Below the pieces are notes generated by a model. The model was given only the letters and a program-made list of their open reading frames with translations. It searched no databases and had not been told where the DNA came from. A stretch of 55,285 nt of DNA from Bacteroidales bacterium (GTDB taxonomy: Bacteria; Bacteroidota; Bacteroidia; Bacteroidales; UBA3824): the NCBI GenBank assembly GCA_017417315.1, contig JAFPZK010000035.1, forward strand, positions 1-55,285, read 5' to 3'. The translations under genes were made by a program, and so were the position numbers. Shown piece by piece: positions 22,844 through 31,954 of the stretch; within the stretch, counting starts at the first letter, position 1, and each line of letters starts with the position of its first letter.

Positions 22844-25411
22844 ATGAGTCAGCCAATTATAACTACTGATATTTCGGCTATAAGGCCTGTGTTTTCGGAA
22901 GGAACTGCCGAAAACATAAAGAGATACACGCAATTAAAAAAGATGTTCCATCATGGCAGGGAGTATTCCGTATTAGCCGAGCCTATGTTGGATGGTCCGC
23001 AAAAAATTACTTGGCATACGGAATTTGAAGGTACTCCTCAGCCGTTTTCAAGTCTTTCGGAAGATGAAAAAAACAAGGCAAAAGGTGTTCTGAAATATCA
23101 AGTTAATAAACTTTACAAAGCGGTTTTCAAACAACTTTACCGTAATAGTATGGACGATGTCGCGGATATGTTTGCTATCCTCGACTCTTGTATCGAAATT
23201 CCTGATTATGACAATATTTATCGGGTTCAAAACACTGACGGCAAAAGTAAATATGTTTTAATAAAATGGGGTTTTATTTCTGACGATTATAGTGCGCAGT
23301 CCGAATTGGTGAAAAAACTTATTCCTACCGCTGTTGATACCGTTAAAATAAAAGTCATCAAGAATCAAAAAGCCGCTCAGGGCGAGAGTGTTGTGGTTGT
23401 TTACAACGGTAAACCGTCTACGTTAACAACTGATTCAAAAGGTTTTGTCTTTTTGGAGGATATTCCTTTGGGTTCTAATTTTTCGGTAAAAACTCCCGAC
23501 GGCGAAACCATTACCGAATATCTTTGCGATGGCAGTGATGAGTATCATTTTCTTATCGGCACCCAAAGTCTTGATATGAATTTTGTGATTACTGACTCTA
23601 ATGGTCTTGCACTTTCAGACACGGAAGTGTCTTTCACATACGACGGCAAAACATATTTTGAAACCACTGATTCTAACGGCAAAATTTCGTTGAAGGATAT
23701 TCCTGAGGGTACGGAAGTTGTTGTTAAACAGCGAAATATGAAAGAAACTTACATTTGTAACGCTTCGATGAAAGAATATGCTTTTACGGGTTCGAGACCG
23801 ACGGCAGAAATTGACGTTGCCGTTATGAGCGATAAGGGCGAGTTTTTGCCGGGCGTTGACGTTAAGTTTACTTATCAGGACAAAGAAATTACTTTTATGA
23901 CCGACCGTAACGGACGTGTTTCTAACGATAATTTTCCGCCTGAAACCGAGTTTAAAATCGAATGTAGTGCGCCTGATTATCAGAAGGCAACGATTACGCT
24001 TTTCTCTCACGAGGGGCTCAATATGGCAGAAGTCAAAATCAAGAAAGTATCCTCATTCGGGTCTATGACAATCAAAGTTGTTGACGACCAGCAAAAGCCT
24101 ATCGTCAATACGCTGATACGATGTGAAAACGACGACCGCAAAATCGAAGTCTATACTGACGAAAACGGAGAGTTTATTATAGACCGGGTTAATTATAATT
24201 CTGATGTTATTTGTACGCAGATTATCAATTCGTTAGCATCGCACAGACATGTATTCACATTTACGGCTGACAATTCTGAATACGTTTTCAAGGGCGGTAA
24301 GATATTGGATAAGAGCAAAATCACTGACGTAGAAATCTTGGTTATTAACAAGAGAAAAGAAAAAGTGCCTAACCTCAGCGTTACGATTGACGGTATGCAG
24401 ACTGTTTTGAACAAGGTTTCTGATAAAGACGGCAGAATATTACTTCCTGCATTAAAACGCGGCAATTATACCGTTTCAACGGAGTTTCACGGCAAGTATA
24501 CGATGGTGGATTGCGAGTGGATAAAAGAAAAAGAGGTTTTGAGGCTTGTTGTGGGAAAACGCAAATACGGATTTTTGTTCTGGTTGTTGCCGTTGCTTGT
24601 GCTTTTGGGCTTTTTGGCTTACTATCTTTTGACTAATAAAAAGAACTCAACAGAGACGGGTACGGATAAAATTATTGCTGATACCGTAGCAACTGATAAG
24701 GATAATTCTCAGAATGTTTTGCAACCGCCTGTTGACACTACGACGATAAATGCCGCTGATACTATTGCAGAGACACCGAAAGAGGGTATTACGATGAGTA
24801 TTTACGACGAAAAAACGGGCAATACCGTTCCTGGTGCTAAAATTTCGCTCGAATACGGTACGGGCAAGAATAAAACCAAGATAGAAGGTGTTGCTGACGA
24901 AAACGGTATGTTTAATTTCAAGGAAGTTCCTATGGATTCTACCTTGCAGATTAATGCAAAAATCACTGCTGACGGTCGTCCTGACTATATTACGAAATTC
25001 TTGTTTTCGCCTGAGAAAAAAATTATGTTGCCGGAATTTTCTGAGGAAAACAACGACATACCGGTAGGTTGCGGCGAGACGGTTAAATCAAAAGGTTTTC
25101 ACTCTACTATTCAAACCGTTAGGGTTGATAAGACGAGCGGCAACCTTACAATCGGTTATGATATGTTTGATATTCCGGACGAGATTATAGTTTATAACGG
25201 CAAGGCCGGTGAAATCTCTGACAGTAAGATAATTTACAAATCTAACGGTTTTGTTAAAGGACCTTTCAAAAAGGCTACTTTTAAGTTTGAAGACCCGGAA
25301 GGTTTGGTTACGGTAAGAATTAACGGTGGCGACAATAAAAAAACCGAATGGTATTTCAAAGTTTATTGTCCGTCAAAAAATCAGAAAAACCAAAATAAAG
25401 GCAAAAAATGA
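22844..25411 (+). CDS. Single-pass membrane protein: shared N-terminal module, Ig-like repeats, extracytoplasmic head
   Basis: 855 residues from ATG 22844 (a TTG six bases upstream is in frame). No signal peptide. An N-terminal module of about 155 residues (LAEPMLDG, EFEGTPQPF, LSEDEKNKAKG, CIEIPDYDNIYRV, KWGF) is shared with the next gene. Five carboxypeptidase-regulatory-like beta-sandwich repeats follow (each with a TDxxGxxxLxxIPxG core). One membrane helix near 575-597 (YGFLFWLLPLLVLLGFLAYYLL) comes next. Outside are a sixth repeat and a head of about 110 residues with YDMFDIPDEIIVYNGK, a beta-rich fold I cannot name. The predicted N-in/C-out topology puts the repeats in the cytoplasm, which is unusual. 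Function unknown. Confidence 0.75.
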   Translation: MSQPIITTDISAIRPVFSEGTAENIKRYTQLKKMFHHGREYSVLAEPMLDGPQKITWHTEFEGTPQPFSSLSEDEKNKAKGVLKYQVNKLYKAVFKQLYRNSMDDVADMFAILDSCIEIPDYDNIYRVQNTDGKSKYVLIKWGFISDDYSAQSELVKKLIPTAVDTVKIKVIKNQKAAQGESVVVVYNGKPSTLTTDSKGFVFLEDIPLGSNFSVKTPDGETITEYLCDGSDEYHFLIGTQSLDMNFVITDSNGLALSDTEVSFTYDGKTYFETTDSNGKISLKDIPEGTEVVVKQRNMKETYICNASMKEYAFTGSRPTAEIDVAVMSDKGEFLPGVDVKFTYQDKEITFMTDRNGRVSNDNFPPETEFKIECSAPDYQKATITLFSHEGLNMAEVKIKKVSSFGSMTIKVVDDQQKPIVNTLIRCENDDRKIEVYTDENGEFIIDRVNYNSDVICTQIINSLASHRHVFTFTADNSEYVFKGGKILDKSKITDVEILVINKRKEKVPNLSVTIDGMQTVLNKVSDKDGRILLPALKRGNYTVSTEFHGKYTMVDCEWIKEKEVLRLVVGKRKYGFLFWLLPLLVLLGFLAYYLLTNKKNSTETGTDKIIADTVATDKDNSQNVLQPPVDTTTINAADTIAETPKEGITMSIYDEKTGNTVPGAKISLEYGTGKNKTKIEGVADENGMFNFKEVPMDSTLQINAKITADGRPDYITKFLFSPEKKIMLPEFSEENNDIPVGCGETVKSKGFHSTIQTVRVDKTSGNLTIGYDMFDIPDEIIVYNGKAGEISDSKIIYKSNGFVKGPFKKATFKFEDPEGLVTVRINGGDNKKTEWYFKVYCPSKNQKNQNKGKK

Positions 25412-26565
25412 ATATAATTGCAACGAAAATTATTACAGACATTCGTTATCTGATGGGCAGTACGATTACTGCGCCTAATATGTACCGTCAGATAAAAGCG
25501 ACGTTTCCTGAGAGTGACGTTTATAAAATATTTGCCGAGCCGATTATTTTGGAAGACGGCGTAAAAATTGCTTGGGCGAGTCCGTATGAGGGTTCTGCCG
25601 TTAATTATCAGCACCTAAGCGAGGAGGATAAAAGTCTTGCTCAGGATATTTTGAGTGCTGAAATAGGCAAGTTAATAAACGAGATAAAAAAGTTCGACAA
25701 CACGGAAGTCATTGATTTTATTTACAAATGTATCGAAATTCCTGATTTAAACGATATTTACATCGTTAACTCGCCTGAGGGCAGACACGCCGTTATTACG
25801 CAATGGGGTTTTGTTAACGACACTCCGGGCGGTGAAAAAGGTCTTTTGACAAAGTTTATCAATATCAGGAAAATTCCGATGAAGTTTTCGGTTGTTTACA
25901 GCGATGACTTGTCGGTTGCGCCTTTTGAGGATATTGTTTTTGATATTGACAAAAAACTGTCGTCCGCAAAATCTGACGAAAACGGTATCATCGTTTTGGA
26001 AAAGATAAAGGAGAATGCGTTTGTAAAGGCTTTTGAGGCGGCAGAAAAAGATAAAATGCCTCCTCAGACTTTTACCTGTTACGAAAACGGAAATTATACG
26101 ATAAAAGTTACGCCGAAAGGTGATATGAACGTCATTGTTACGGATCAGAATTCTGTGCCGCAGTCAGGAGTAGAATTTTTGTTTGAGCATGACGGCATAA
26201 CAGAAAAGGCGGTTTCTAACGCTGACGGTCGCATTGTTATCAATAGACTTAAAAATTCGACTGCCGTAGCCGCTTATCAGCCATCTGAGAGCGGAGCAAA
26301 AAATAATCTCAACAATTTCATTTACAACCGTTCTACGCCTGAATATAAGATTGTTATTCAGGTGGAAACCTTGCAAGTGGAAGCCCCGAAAACGCACAAT
26401 ATGCGCTTTAAGGTTATTGACGAGAAAAACAACGTTATCAAAAGTGCCGAGGTCATCGTAAAATACAACGGCATTACCAAAACTCTCATAACCGATGCAG
26501 ACGGTTATGCAGAACTTCAAGACGTTCCGTTAGGCACGGTCGTTGAAGCGAGAGCAAAAAAATAA
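25408..26565 (+). CDS. Paralogue of the N-terminal module with Ig-like repeats (5' half of a split gene)
   Basis: 385 residues, ATGA overlap with the previous gene. The N-terminal 155 residues are clearly paralogous to those of its neighbour (IFAEPIIL, PYEGSAVNYQHLSEEDK, CIEIPDLNDIYIV, QWGFVND). Three or so beta-sandwich repeats follow. No signal peptide or membrane helix. The last repeat ends at DVPLGTVVEARAKK, one strand short compared with complete repeats. The missing strand (INSENEAEYIVKV) appears at the start of the next gene, so this and the 26600 gene look like two pieces of one ancestral protein. Confidence 0.72.
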   Translation: MNIIATKIITDIRYLMGSTITAPNMYRQIKATFPESDVYKIFAEPIILEDGVKIAWASPYEGSAVNYQHLSEEDKSLAQDILSAEIGKLINEIKKFDNTEVIDFIYKCIEIPDLNDIYIVNSPEGRHAVITQWGFVNDTPGGEKGLLTKFINIRKIPMKFSVVYSDDLSVAPFEDIVFDIDKKLSSAKSDENGIIVLEKIKENAFVKAFEAAEKDKMPPQTFTCYENGNYTIKVTPKGDMNVIVTDQNSVPQSGVEFLFEHDGITEKAVSNADGRIVINRLKNSTAVAAYQPSESGAKNNLNNFIYNRSTPEYKIVIQVETLQVEAPKTHNMRFKVIDEKNNVIKSAEVIVKYNGITKTLITDADGYAELQDVPLGTVVEARAKK

Positions 26566-26599
26566 AGAATAAAAAAAATAAACCTTAACACTTAACATT

Positions 26600-28306
26600 A
26601 TGCAAACTTTTATTAACTCGGAAAATGAAGCGGAATACATTGTAAAGGTCAAAAGTAGAAATTATAAGTGGCTTTGGCTGTTGCTTTTATTGCTTTTGCC
26701 TTTGCTTTTGTTGTTGCGCTTTTCTAAGGACGTTGCTTTCGTTGCCTCGGACTTGGATAGTAAGAATGTTTTACAAGATGTAAATGTCGATTTTAAATAT
26801 GTTGACCATTCTTTTATAAAATTAAATCCTTTTGGATTTTTAGTTAGTGATACTGTAAAATTAGACGGGAAAACTGATAAAGATGGAAAGTTGGTGTTTA
26901 CAAAAGTGAATTATTCTTTATATTCGGTTTTGTTTCATTCTGCTGAAAATGCGGTTGTTATGGCATCAAAAGGGTGTCAAGCCTCGGATACTTTAACGCC
27001 TTTTTTTACTTCTCTTCAAGAAATTTTTCCATACGAAATTCTGTTAGGGCGACCGAAAACTTCCCTTACCTTTTTAGTTGTTGACAAAGAAGATAACGAG
27101 CCGTTACCCTATGCAATGGTTAAAGTTTTAGTTGAAGGTCAAGAATTTGAGGCTCAGACGATTAGTAATGGTATGGCTGAAATCAAAAACCTTCCGGGTT
27201 GTTCTAATTTGCGGGTTGACGGTTCAAAAGAAGGCTTTTTGTCAGATAGTTTGATTGCCGACATAGGCACTTTTATCGAAAACAGTGATAATAGGGTGTT
27301 AAAACTTGTGCCGCGAAAGGGGTTGGTAAGTTTTATAGTCAAAGACCTTGAAACCGATAAAACTATCTCAGGAGCCTCTGCAAAACTTGTTTTGAACTCC
27401 GAGACTTCGGATTTGACGGTTAATACAAACGGGGTAGGCAAGGGCTTTTTCGAGAATGTAAGTGCGAAATATGATTTTAGTATCGTTGTTTCTAAGATGT
27501 CTTATTTCGATACTTCAAGTGCAGTGTTTAAACTCACTGAGTATGAAAAACTTACAGATGAAGAAAAAGTTATCAAAATGCGTCCTTGCAAAAACAGTGT
27601 CGTTTTTCGGGATATTGACTCTCTTTCGGGCAAACCTATTGAAAATGTTGCGAATAAGATTTTTATTAACGGTGTTGAAAAAGGAGTTGCGGTTTCTGAC
27701 GGGAAAGGTTGTTTTACAGTTGGAAACATCGGTCAGGACGATGAGATAAAACTTGTAGCAACAAAGTCCGGCATGAAGACTAAAACATGGAAAAGCACCG
27801 GCAAAAAAATTGCAGCCGGTAAGCAGTCTGCCCGTGACATAAAACTTCAATACGAGAGAATTTTACCGAGTAAACCTAATCCGGCAAAGCATTGCGGGGT
27901 TCATTTTTCGGGAACGCTTCTTTCAGATACTGAAATTCAGGGACATATTTCAAAAATTTATTCACCTGACATTTATGGCGAATATGTAGGCGAGGGACGT
28001 TATATCAGCAATCAGGCTGCTTTTCCGAAAGCGGTTCAGTATACTTTTGATGCGATAGCCGTTGATAAAAACACGCGCTTGATAATTTACAGTGAGCCTG
28101 ATTTCAAAGGGAAAATACTTCTTGACGTAAAAGGACCTTGTCTTATTAACAACGTAAAGTGGAAAGATGAAGCGCGTATAAAAGATGTTTGTTCAAAGAC
28201 GTTTTCTCCTGACCTTGAAGCCAATTATCCGAAGTCTTGCCGTAAATGGTCTGACTCCAATATGAACACTTGGGATTTCGGAAGTTGCGTGATTACATGT
28301 GATTAG
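26600..28306 (+). CDS. Membrane-anchored repeat protein with crystallin-like head (3' half of a split gene)
   Basis: 568 residues. A short cytoplasmic start (MQTFINSENEAEYIVKVKSR) is followed at once by a leucine-rich membrane helix (about 24-41), then four extracytoplasmic beta-sandwich repeats and a C-terminal region of about 130 residues. In this region DAIAVDKNTRLIIYSEPDFKG resembles a beta/gamma-crystallin Greek-key motif, and the end is cysteine-rich (GPCLIN, DVCSK, SCRKW, SCVITCD). The architecture from the helix onward mirrors that of the 22844 protein but with a different head. The gene is 34 bp downstream of its presumed other half, in another frame. Confidence 0.7.
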   Translation: MQTFINSENEAEYIVKVKSRNYKWLWLLLLLLLPLLLLLRFSKDVAFVASDLDSKNVLQDVNVDFKYVDHSFIKLNPFGFLVSDTVKLDGKTDKDGKLVFTKVNYSLYSVLFHSAENAVVMASKGCQASDTLTPFFTSLQEIFPYEILLGRPKTSLTFLVVDKEDNEPLPYAMVKVLVEGQEFEAQTISNGMAEIKNLPGCSNLRVDGSKEGFLSDSLIADIGTFIENSDNRVLKLVPRKGLVSFIVKDLETDKTISGASAKLVLNSETSDLTVNTNGVGKGFFENVSAKYDFSIVVSKMSYFDTSSAVFKLTEYEKLTDEEKVIKMRPCKNSVVFRDIDSLSGKPIENVANKIFINGVEKGVAVSDGKGCFTVGNIGQDDEIKLVATKSGMKTKTWKSTGKKIAAGKQSARDIKLQYERILPSKPNPAKHCGVHFSGTLLSDTEIQGHISKIYSPDIYGEYVGEGRYISNQAAFPKAVQYTFDAIAVDKNTRLIIYSEPDFKGKILLDVKGPCLINNVKWKDEARIKDVCSKTFSPDLEANYPKSCRKWSDSNMNTWDFGSCVITCD

Positions 28307-28348
28307 GAAGATAAAATCCTTAAAAAAAGTACAAAAAATACATAAAAA

Positions 28349-28376
28349 AAGACTATCGTTTTTTTTCGATAGTCTT
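28349..28376 (-). terminator. Bidirectional terminator between the repeat operon and tRNA-Leu
   Basis: AAGACTATCG (28349-28358) and CGATAGTCTT (28367-28376) form a perfect 10-bp stem around a T8 loop. Upstream A run gives a T run on the minus strand, so it ends tRNA-Leu; the T-rich plus side can serve the operon as well. Confidence 0.8.
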
Positions 28377-28403
28377 CTCTTTATTTTTAGTTACTCTTTG
28401 TTG

Positions 28404-28487
28404 TACCCCAGGCCGGGATCGAACCGGCAAGGATGTTACTCCATTGGTGTTTGAGACCAACGCGTCTACCAATTCCGCCACCAGGGC
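28404..28487 (-). tRNA. tRNA-Leu (anticodon CAA)
   Basis: An 84-nt class II cloverleaf on the minus strand with a long variable arm (TGGAGTAACATCC). Anticodon stem-loop TTGGT-CTCAAAC-ACCAA gives CAA, reading UUG. T-arm GCCGG-TTCGATC-CCGGC. Acceptor GCCCTGG pairs with CTGGGGT using three wobble pairs; discriminator A. CCA is not encoded. Confidence 0.92.
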
Positions 28488-28509
28488 TTGTTGTTTTATT
28501 TCAACGGTG

Positions 28510-28541
28510 CAAAGATAGGTACTTTTTTTATAACTGCAAAA
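28510..28541 (-). promoter_or_regulatory. Promoter of tRNA-Leu
   Basis: Minus strand TTTTG (complement of 28537-28541), 19 bp, TATCTTTG (complement of 28510-28517): consensus Bacteroidetes promoter. Confidence 0.78.
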
Positions 28542-28547
28542 TTTTTT

Positions 28548-29474
28548 TTAAGTTTTTTTTGTCTTTTTTTCAAAAAAATAAAAGAATGTTCCTAAAATCG
28601 CTGGTATTAAGAGATTTACGCACCAAATAAAAACCGAAGAAACTGTCGGCGCAGAAAAGTCTGAGGTGTATTTACTTAACACAAATACCGTTGCCGAGCA
28701 TCTTACGCCTAATTCTAACAGCGCAGGTCTGGGTACAAAACTCATCATAGCGTAGATTAAAAATACTGACATCAAACCGTCAATAAACTTAGCGTTAACA
28801 CCGAAAGCAATGATTGCCAAGCAGTTTTGAGACGAATAAACCAAATATCTGAGAAATGAAAAAAATATAAGCCTGAGTTTTTCGTTATGCTGATAATTAC
28901 TGAAAAAATATAGTTTCCCTAAAAAACGTTTGTGCTTTGTTTTTTTTCTTACAAATGGTATTAAATATTCTGGAAACTGATAGCATAGTCCGGTTATCAA
29001 CGTTGCTAAAAACGCCGGAAGTGTAATGTATAACGAATAGCCGCAATAAACGCATGCTATCGTTGCACAAAATATCATCACCGGCATTTGCGAAAGTCCG
29101 CAATAAGCGGTCGCAAAAGCACCTGAAATCTTGTTTTTTTCTTCTAAAACGGTCGGTCTGCCCACTGCTTCGCCTATTCTGTTAGGCGTTATCACTGACG
29201 GTAAAATTCCTTTCAAAACGCCTTTGATTGAGGTTTTAAGCGTTATTTTTTCGATAGGTTGGAGCGAAATTCTCCATTTTACCGCTTCCAACAACCAGTT
29301 CGGCACAACTAACAATACGGCTGCACCGAGAAGAAAGTAGTTGATTTCAAGCGAGTTTTTGTCAATATCCTTCAATTTTTCGAAATTATCTTTTGAAATA
29401 TAGAAAAGCACTATATAACAGATAAATACGAAAACGAGCGTTATTATTCTCTTGTATTTTCGGATATACTTCAT
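28548..29474 (-). CDS. Flippase-like integral membrane protein (LPG_synthase_TM / UPF0104 type)
   Basis: 308 residues with about seven or eight hydrophobic helices. The family pattern is seen in the N-terminal half: helix, then LLEAVKWRISLQPI, LKGILPSVITPNRIGEAVGRP with the conserved P-x-R-x-G-E-x-x-R/G-like loop, and the C-terminal LLELGVRC. It overlaps the upstream homologue at 29471 by 4 bp, so the pair are co-translated. Members lacking the soluble synthetase domain of MprF are thought to translocate lipid-linked substrates; the substrate here is unknown. Confidence 0.75.
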   Translation of the reverse strand: MKYIRKYKRIITLVFVFICYIVLFYISKDNFEKLKDIDKNSLEINYFLLGAAVLLVVPNWLLEAVKWRISLQPIEKITLKTSIKGVLKGILPSVITPNRIGEAVGRPTVLEEKNKISGAFATAYCGLSQMPVMIFCATIACVYCGYSLYITLPAFLATLITGLCYQFPEYLIPFVRKKTKHKRFLGKLYFFSNYQHNEKLRLIFFSFLRYLVYSSQNCLAIIAFGVNAKFIDGLMSVFLIYAMMSFVPRPALLELGVRCSATVFVLSKYTSDFSAPTVSSVFIWCVNLLIPAILGTFFYFFEKKTKKT

Positions 29475-30478
29475 GCTGCGTTTTTATAGTTTTTGTTGAT
29501 TACCGGCAAGAGTAACAGTAGCAAAAAACCGCCTATTAAGAATGTTAAGTCTTGATAACCGTGAGTTACGAAGGCGTATGCCCGTCCGCAGGGGTCTCTT
29601 GAAATACCGAAAAGCGCAAGCAGTTCTATCGTGATAAAATGCCATGTCCCCATACCGCCCGGTGATGGTACTACTACTCCGTAAGTGCTTAATACAAAGA
29701 TAGTAAGCGTGTCTTGTGCTGAAATTCCTTCCGTGCAAGAAAAAGCCTTGAATGGTAGATACATGTCGAGGTAATAAACAAAGTTGATGAAAAAAGTGTG
29801 TGCTAAAAACTGCCATTTTTTCTTCATTTTCAAAATCGTGAAAACTCCTTCTTTGAAGTTTTTGATGACGGATTTTATTTTTTCACCTAACGAGAATATG
29901 TTTTTTTTGACGGCGTATTTAACGGCGAAAAATCCGGCAACGGCAAGTCCTATGCACACGGTGATTATTATGGGAATGTATTTTTCAAAACTTTCTAACC
30001 GGCTCATAATTTGCGGATTATCGTTTAAAAAGTTCATAATTACGCCGCCTTGCGTTAGCAAAACGATAACTGTAAGTATCAGAAAAACTGACATATCGGC
30101 TATTCTTTCCGTTATAACCGTACCGAGGCTTTGTGAAAACGGAATTTTCTCGTAACGGTTTATAATTCCGCATCTTACAAATTCTCCGGAGCGCGGAATA
30201 GCCATATTTGAAAGATACATTATCATAACCGACGATAAAAGATTTATGCTTTTGGGTTTGTAGCCGAGCGGCTCCAACATTAAGCCCCAGCGCAGGGCGC
30301 GGCTGTAATGCCCGATAATGCCTAAAATAATGCTTAGAATAATCCATGACCATTGTACGGATTTGATTTCCTGCCATAATACGGAAAAATCCTGCCCACG
30401 GTAGGCAAGATAAAATAACCCTATTCCTATTGAAAAAAATATTATAATTTTGAACGCTGATTTAATTTTTTTATTCAT
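29471..30478 (-). CDS. Flippase-like integral membrane protein (LPG_synthase_TM / UPF0104 type)
   Basis: 335 residues from ATG 30478 (a TTG nine bases earlier is in frame). About eight membrane helices. Family motifs: LGHYSRALRWGLMLEPLGY-type N-terminal region, SNMAIPRSGEFVRCGII and, near the C-terminus, STYGVVVPSPGGMGTWHFITIELLALFGI. It is the first gene of a two-gene operon with a second, more diverged member of the same family. The duplicated pair suggests two different substrates or a heterodimer. Confidence 0.82.
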   Translation of the reverse strand: MNKKIKSAFKIIIFFSIGIGLFYLAYRGQDFSVLWQEIKSVQWSWIILSIILGIIGHYSRALRWGLMLEPLGYKPKSINLLSSVMIMYLSNMAIPRSGEFVRCGIINRYEKIPFSQSLGTVITERIADMSVFLILTVIVLLTQGGVIMNFLNDNPQIMSRLESFEKYIPIIITVCIGLAVAGFFAVKYAVKKNIFSLGEKIKSVIKNFKEGVFTILKMKKKWQFLAHTFFINFVYYLDMYLPFKAFSCTEGISAQDTLTIFVLSTYGVVVPSPGGMGTWHFITIELLALFGISRDPCGRAYAFVTHGYQDLTFLIGGFLLLLLLPVINKNYKNAA

Positions 30479-30500
30479 CGCAAACAATTTTCAAAATTTT

Positions 30501-30532
30501 TTGCAAAGTTAGTTTTTTTTATCGTATCTTTG
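30501..30532 (+). promoter_or_regulatory. Promoter of the secreted hypothetical gene, facing a divergent -7 box
   Basis: TTG (30501-30503), 21 bp, TATCTTTG (30525-30532). A TAACTTTG on the opposite strand (30504-30511) is a likely -7 box for the flippase pair, so the two promoters overlap. Confidence 0.55.
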
Positions 30533-30554
30533 AGTACTTTTTTTGCTTTAAACT

Positions 30555-31211
30555 ATGAAGATTGTATTTTTTTTAACATTAGCCTTGTTTTGTTGTGCGG
30601 AAGGTTTCTCGCAAACTTTTTCGCATAAGGAACTTTATGACTCTGATTTTATGTTTACGGAGGGTATTTATTTGTCCCAAAAGGATTTTTCGGAAAATAA
30701 ACCGATAGAGAAATCCCGTATTAACAGTCAGTTAGACCCCGAGTCTTTAACCTTTTTTGAGGAGTTGATGCAACAGAAAACAATCAGCCTTTACGACAAT
30801 ATCGGTCAGGAGATAACGATAAAGACTTCTGATGTTTTCGGGTATTGTTCTTCTAACGGCATATACGTTTTAAACAACGGCGTTTTTTCGCGTGTCGGCA
30901 TTATCGGGAGTATTTGTCATTTTTTAGGGTCTAAAACGGTTTATAATCCGACTTATTCGCCTTATTGGGATTATTATAACAGACCATTTACGCAGGTCTC
31001 AACCGTTGAACCGCAGCAGTATTTCCTTGTTTTTGAAACGGGGCAAATCCTTGAATACACCCCGCAAAATCTTGAAATAATTTTGATGAAAGACCCTCAA
31101 CTTCATGACGAGTTTGCAGAGTTGTCCCGACGGAAAAAAAATTCAAAATTGTTTTATTATATGAGGCTCTACAACGAAAAACATCCGCTTTATCTGCCGG
31201 TTTATAAATAA
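30555..31211 (+). CDS. Secreted protein of unknown function
   Basis: 218 residues with a signal peptide (MKIVFFLTLALFCCAEGFSQ). The mature protein has no domain I recognise. An aromatic stretch SPYWDYYNRPF is near the middle, and the end is basic (RRKKNSKLFYYMRLYNEKHPLYLPVYK). It has its own promoter and lies between the divergent flippase pair and frr. Predicted periplasmic or surface; function open. Confidence 0.7.
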   Translation: MKIVFFLTLALFCCAEGFSQTFSHKELYDSDFMFTEGIYLSQKDFSENKPIEKSRINSQLDPESLTFFEELMQQKTISLYDNIGQEITIKTSDVFGYCSSNGIYVLNNGVFSRVGIIGSICHFLGSKTVYNPTYSPYWDYYNRPFTQVSTVEPQQYFLVFETGQILEYTPQNLEIILMKDPQLHDEFAELSRRKKNSKLFYYMRLYNEKHPLYLPVYK

Positions 31212-31248
31212 TTTTGAAAAAAAACTTTTAAAAACCAAAAATAATGGA

Positions 31249-31256
31249 TATATTTG
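31249..31256 (+). promoter_or_regulatory. frr -7 box
   Basis: TATATTTG fits TAnnTTTG, with a weak -33. Transcription would begin near 31263, which rules out the in-frame ATG at 31254 as a start for frr. Confidence 0.55.
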
Positions 31257-31292
31257 CCGAAATTTAGAAATGTATTAAAACGGAGAAATAAT

Positions 31293-31856
31293 ATGAACGA
31301 AGAAGCGCAATTATACATTGACGATGCGGAAGAGAAAATGAAATCCGCTGTCAATCATTACGAAGCAGAACTTACTAAAATTCGTGCAGGTAAGGCTACT
31401 CCCGCGATTTTAGCCGATATTAAGGTTGATTATTACGGAACGGAAACGCCTTTGAATCAGGTTGCTAACGTTGGTACAACCGATGCCCGTACGATAGTGG
31501 TTCAACCATGGGAAAAAGCGATGCTCCCGAAAATCGAGAAAGAAATTCTCAAAGCCAATCTCGGTCTTACTCCCGTAAACAACGGTGAAATCATCAGAAT
31601 AGTGATTCCCGCTCTTACCGAGGAGCGTAGAAAACAACTTGTAAAACAAGTAAAAGCCGAGGCTGAAAACACGAAAGTCGCAATCAGAAACGTAAGAAAA
31701 GACGCTAACAACTCGTTGAAACAACTTGAAAAAGACGTTATCACCGAGGACGAGTCGAAAGAAGGTCAGGATATTGTTCAGAAACTTACCGACAAGTACG
31801 TTGCTAACACGGATAAAATTTGTGAAGCAAAAGCGGCTGAAATTTTAAAAGTTTAA
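31293..31856 (+). CDS. frr: Ribosome recycling factor
   Basis: 187 residues from ATG 31293, chosen because GGAG (31282-31285) lies 7 bp upstream, the -7 box excludes ATG 31254, and the length then equals the family norm of about 185. Features: DAEEKMKSAVNHYEAELTKIRAGKATPAILADIKVDYYG, the conserved PWEKAMLPKIEKEI and the RRKQLVKQVKAEAE helix. RRF works with EF-G to split post-termination ribosomes. It is followed by a strong terminator. Confidence 0.97.
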   Translation: MNEEAQLYIDDAEEKMKSAVNHYEAELTKIRAGKATPAILADIKVDYYGTETPLNQVANVGTTDARTIVVQPWEKAMLPKIEKEILKANLGLTPVNNGEIIRIVIPALTEERRKQLVKQVKAEAENTKVAIRNVRKDANNSLKQLEKDVITEDESKEGQDIVQKLTDKYVANTDKICEAKAAEILKV

Positions 31857-31881
31857 GGAATTTGTATTTTTGCTGATAGAA

Positions 31882-31933
31882 AACGGGCTTGACGTGAAAT
31901 TTTTTATTTCAGAGGTCAGCCCGTTCTTTTTTT
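31882..31933 (+). terminator. Terminator between frr and the convergent sensor gene
   Basis: AACGGGC (31882-31888) pairs with GCCCGTT (31919-31925), with inner TGAC/GTCA and GAAAT/ATTTC pairs, followed by eight T. Confidence 0.85.
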
Positions 31934-31954
31934 TCTATACTGTTGTTTTCTTTA

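Noticed and set aside
26553..26600. A simple one-base sequencing frameshift joining the 25408 and 26600 genes
   Set aside because: The spacer has stop codons in the frame of the downstream gene as well, so one base change would not restore a single frame; a real split is more likely.
31254..31292. Upstream ATG for frr
   Set aside because: It overlaps the -7 box and would lengthen the protein beyond the family norm; ATG 31293 has a well-spaced GGAG.
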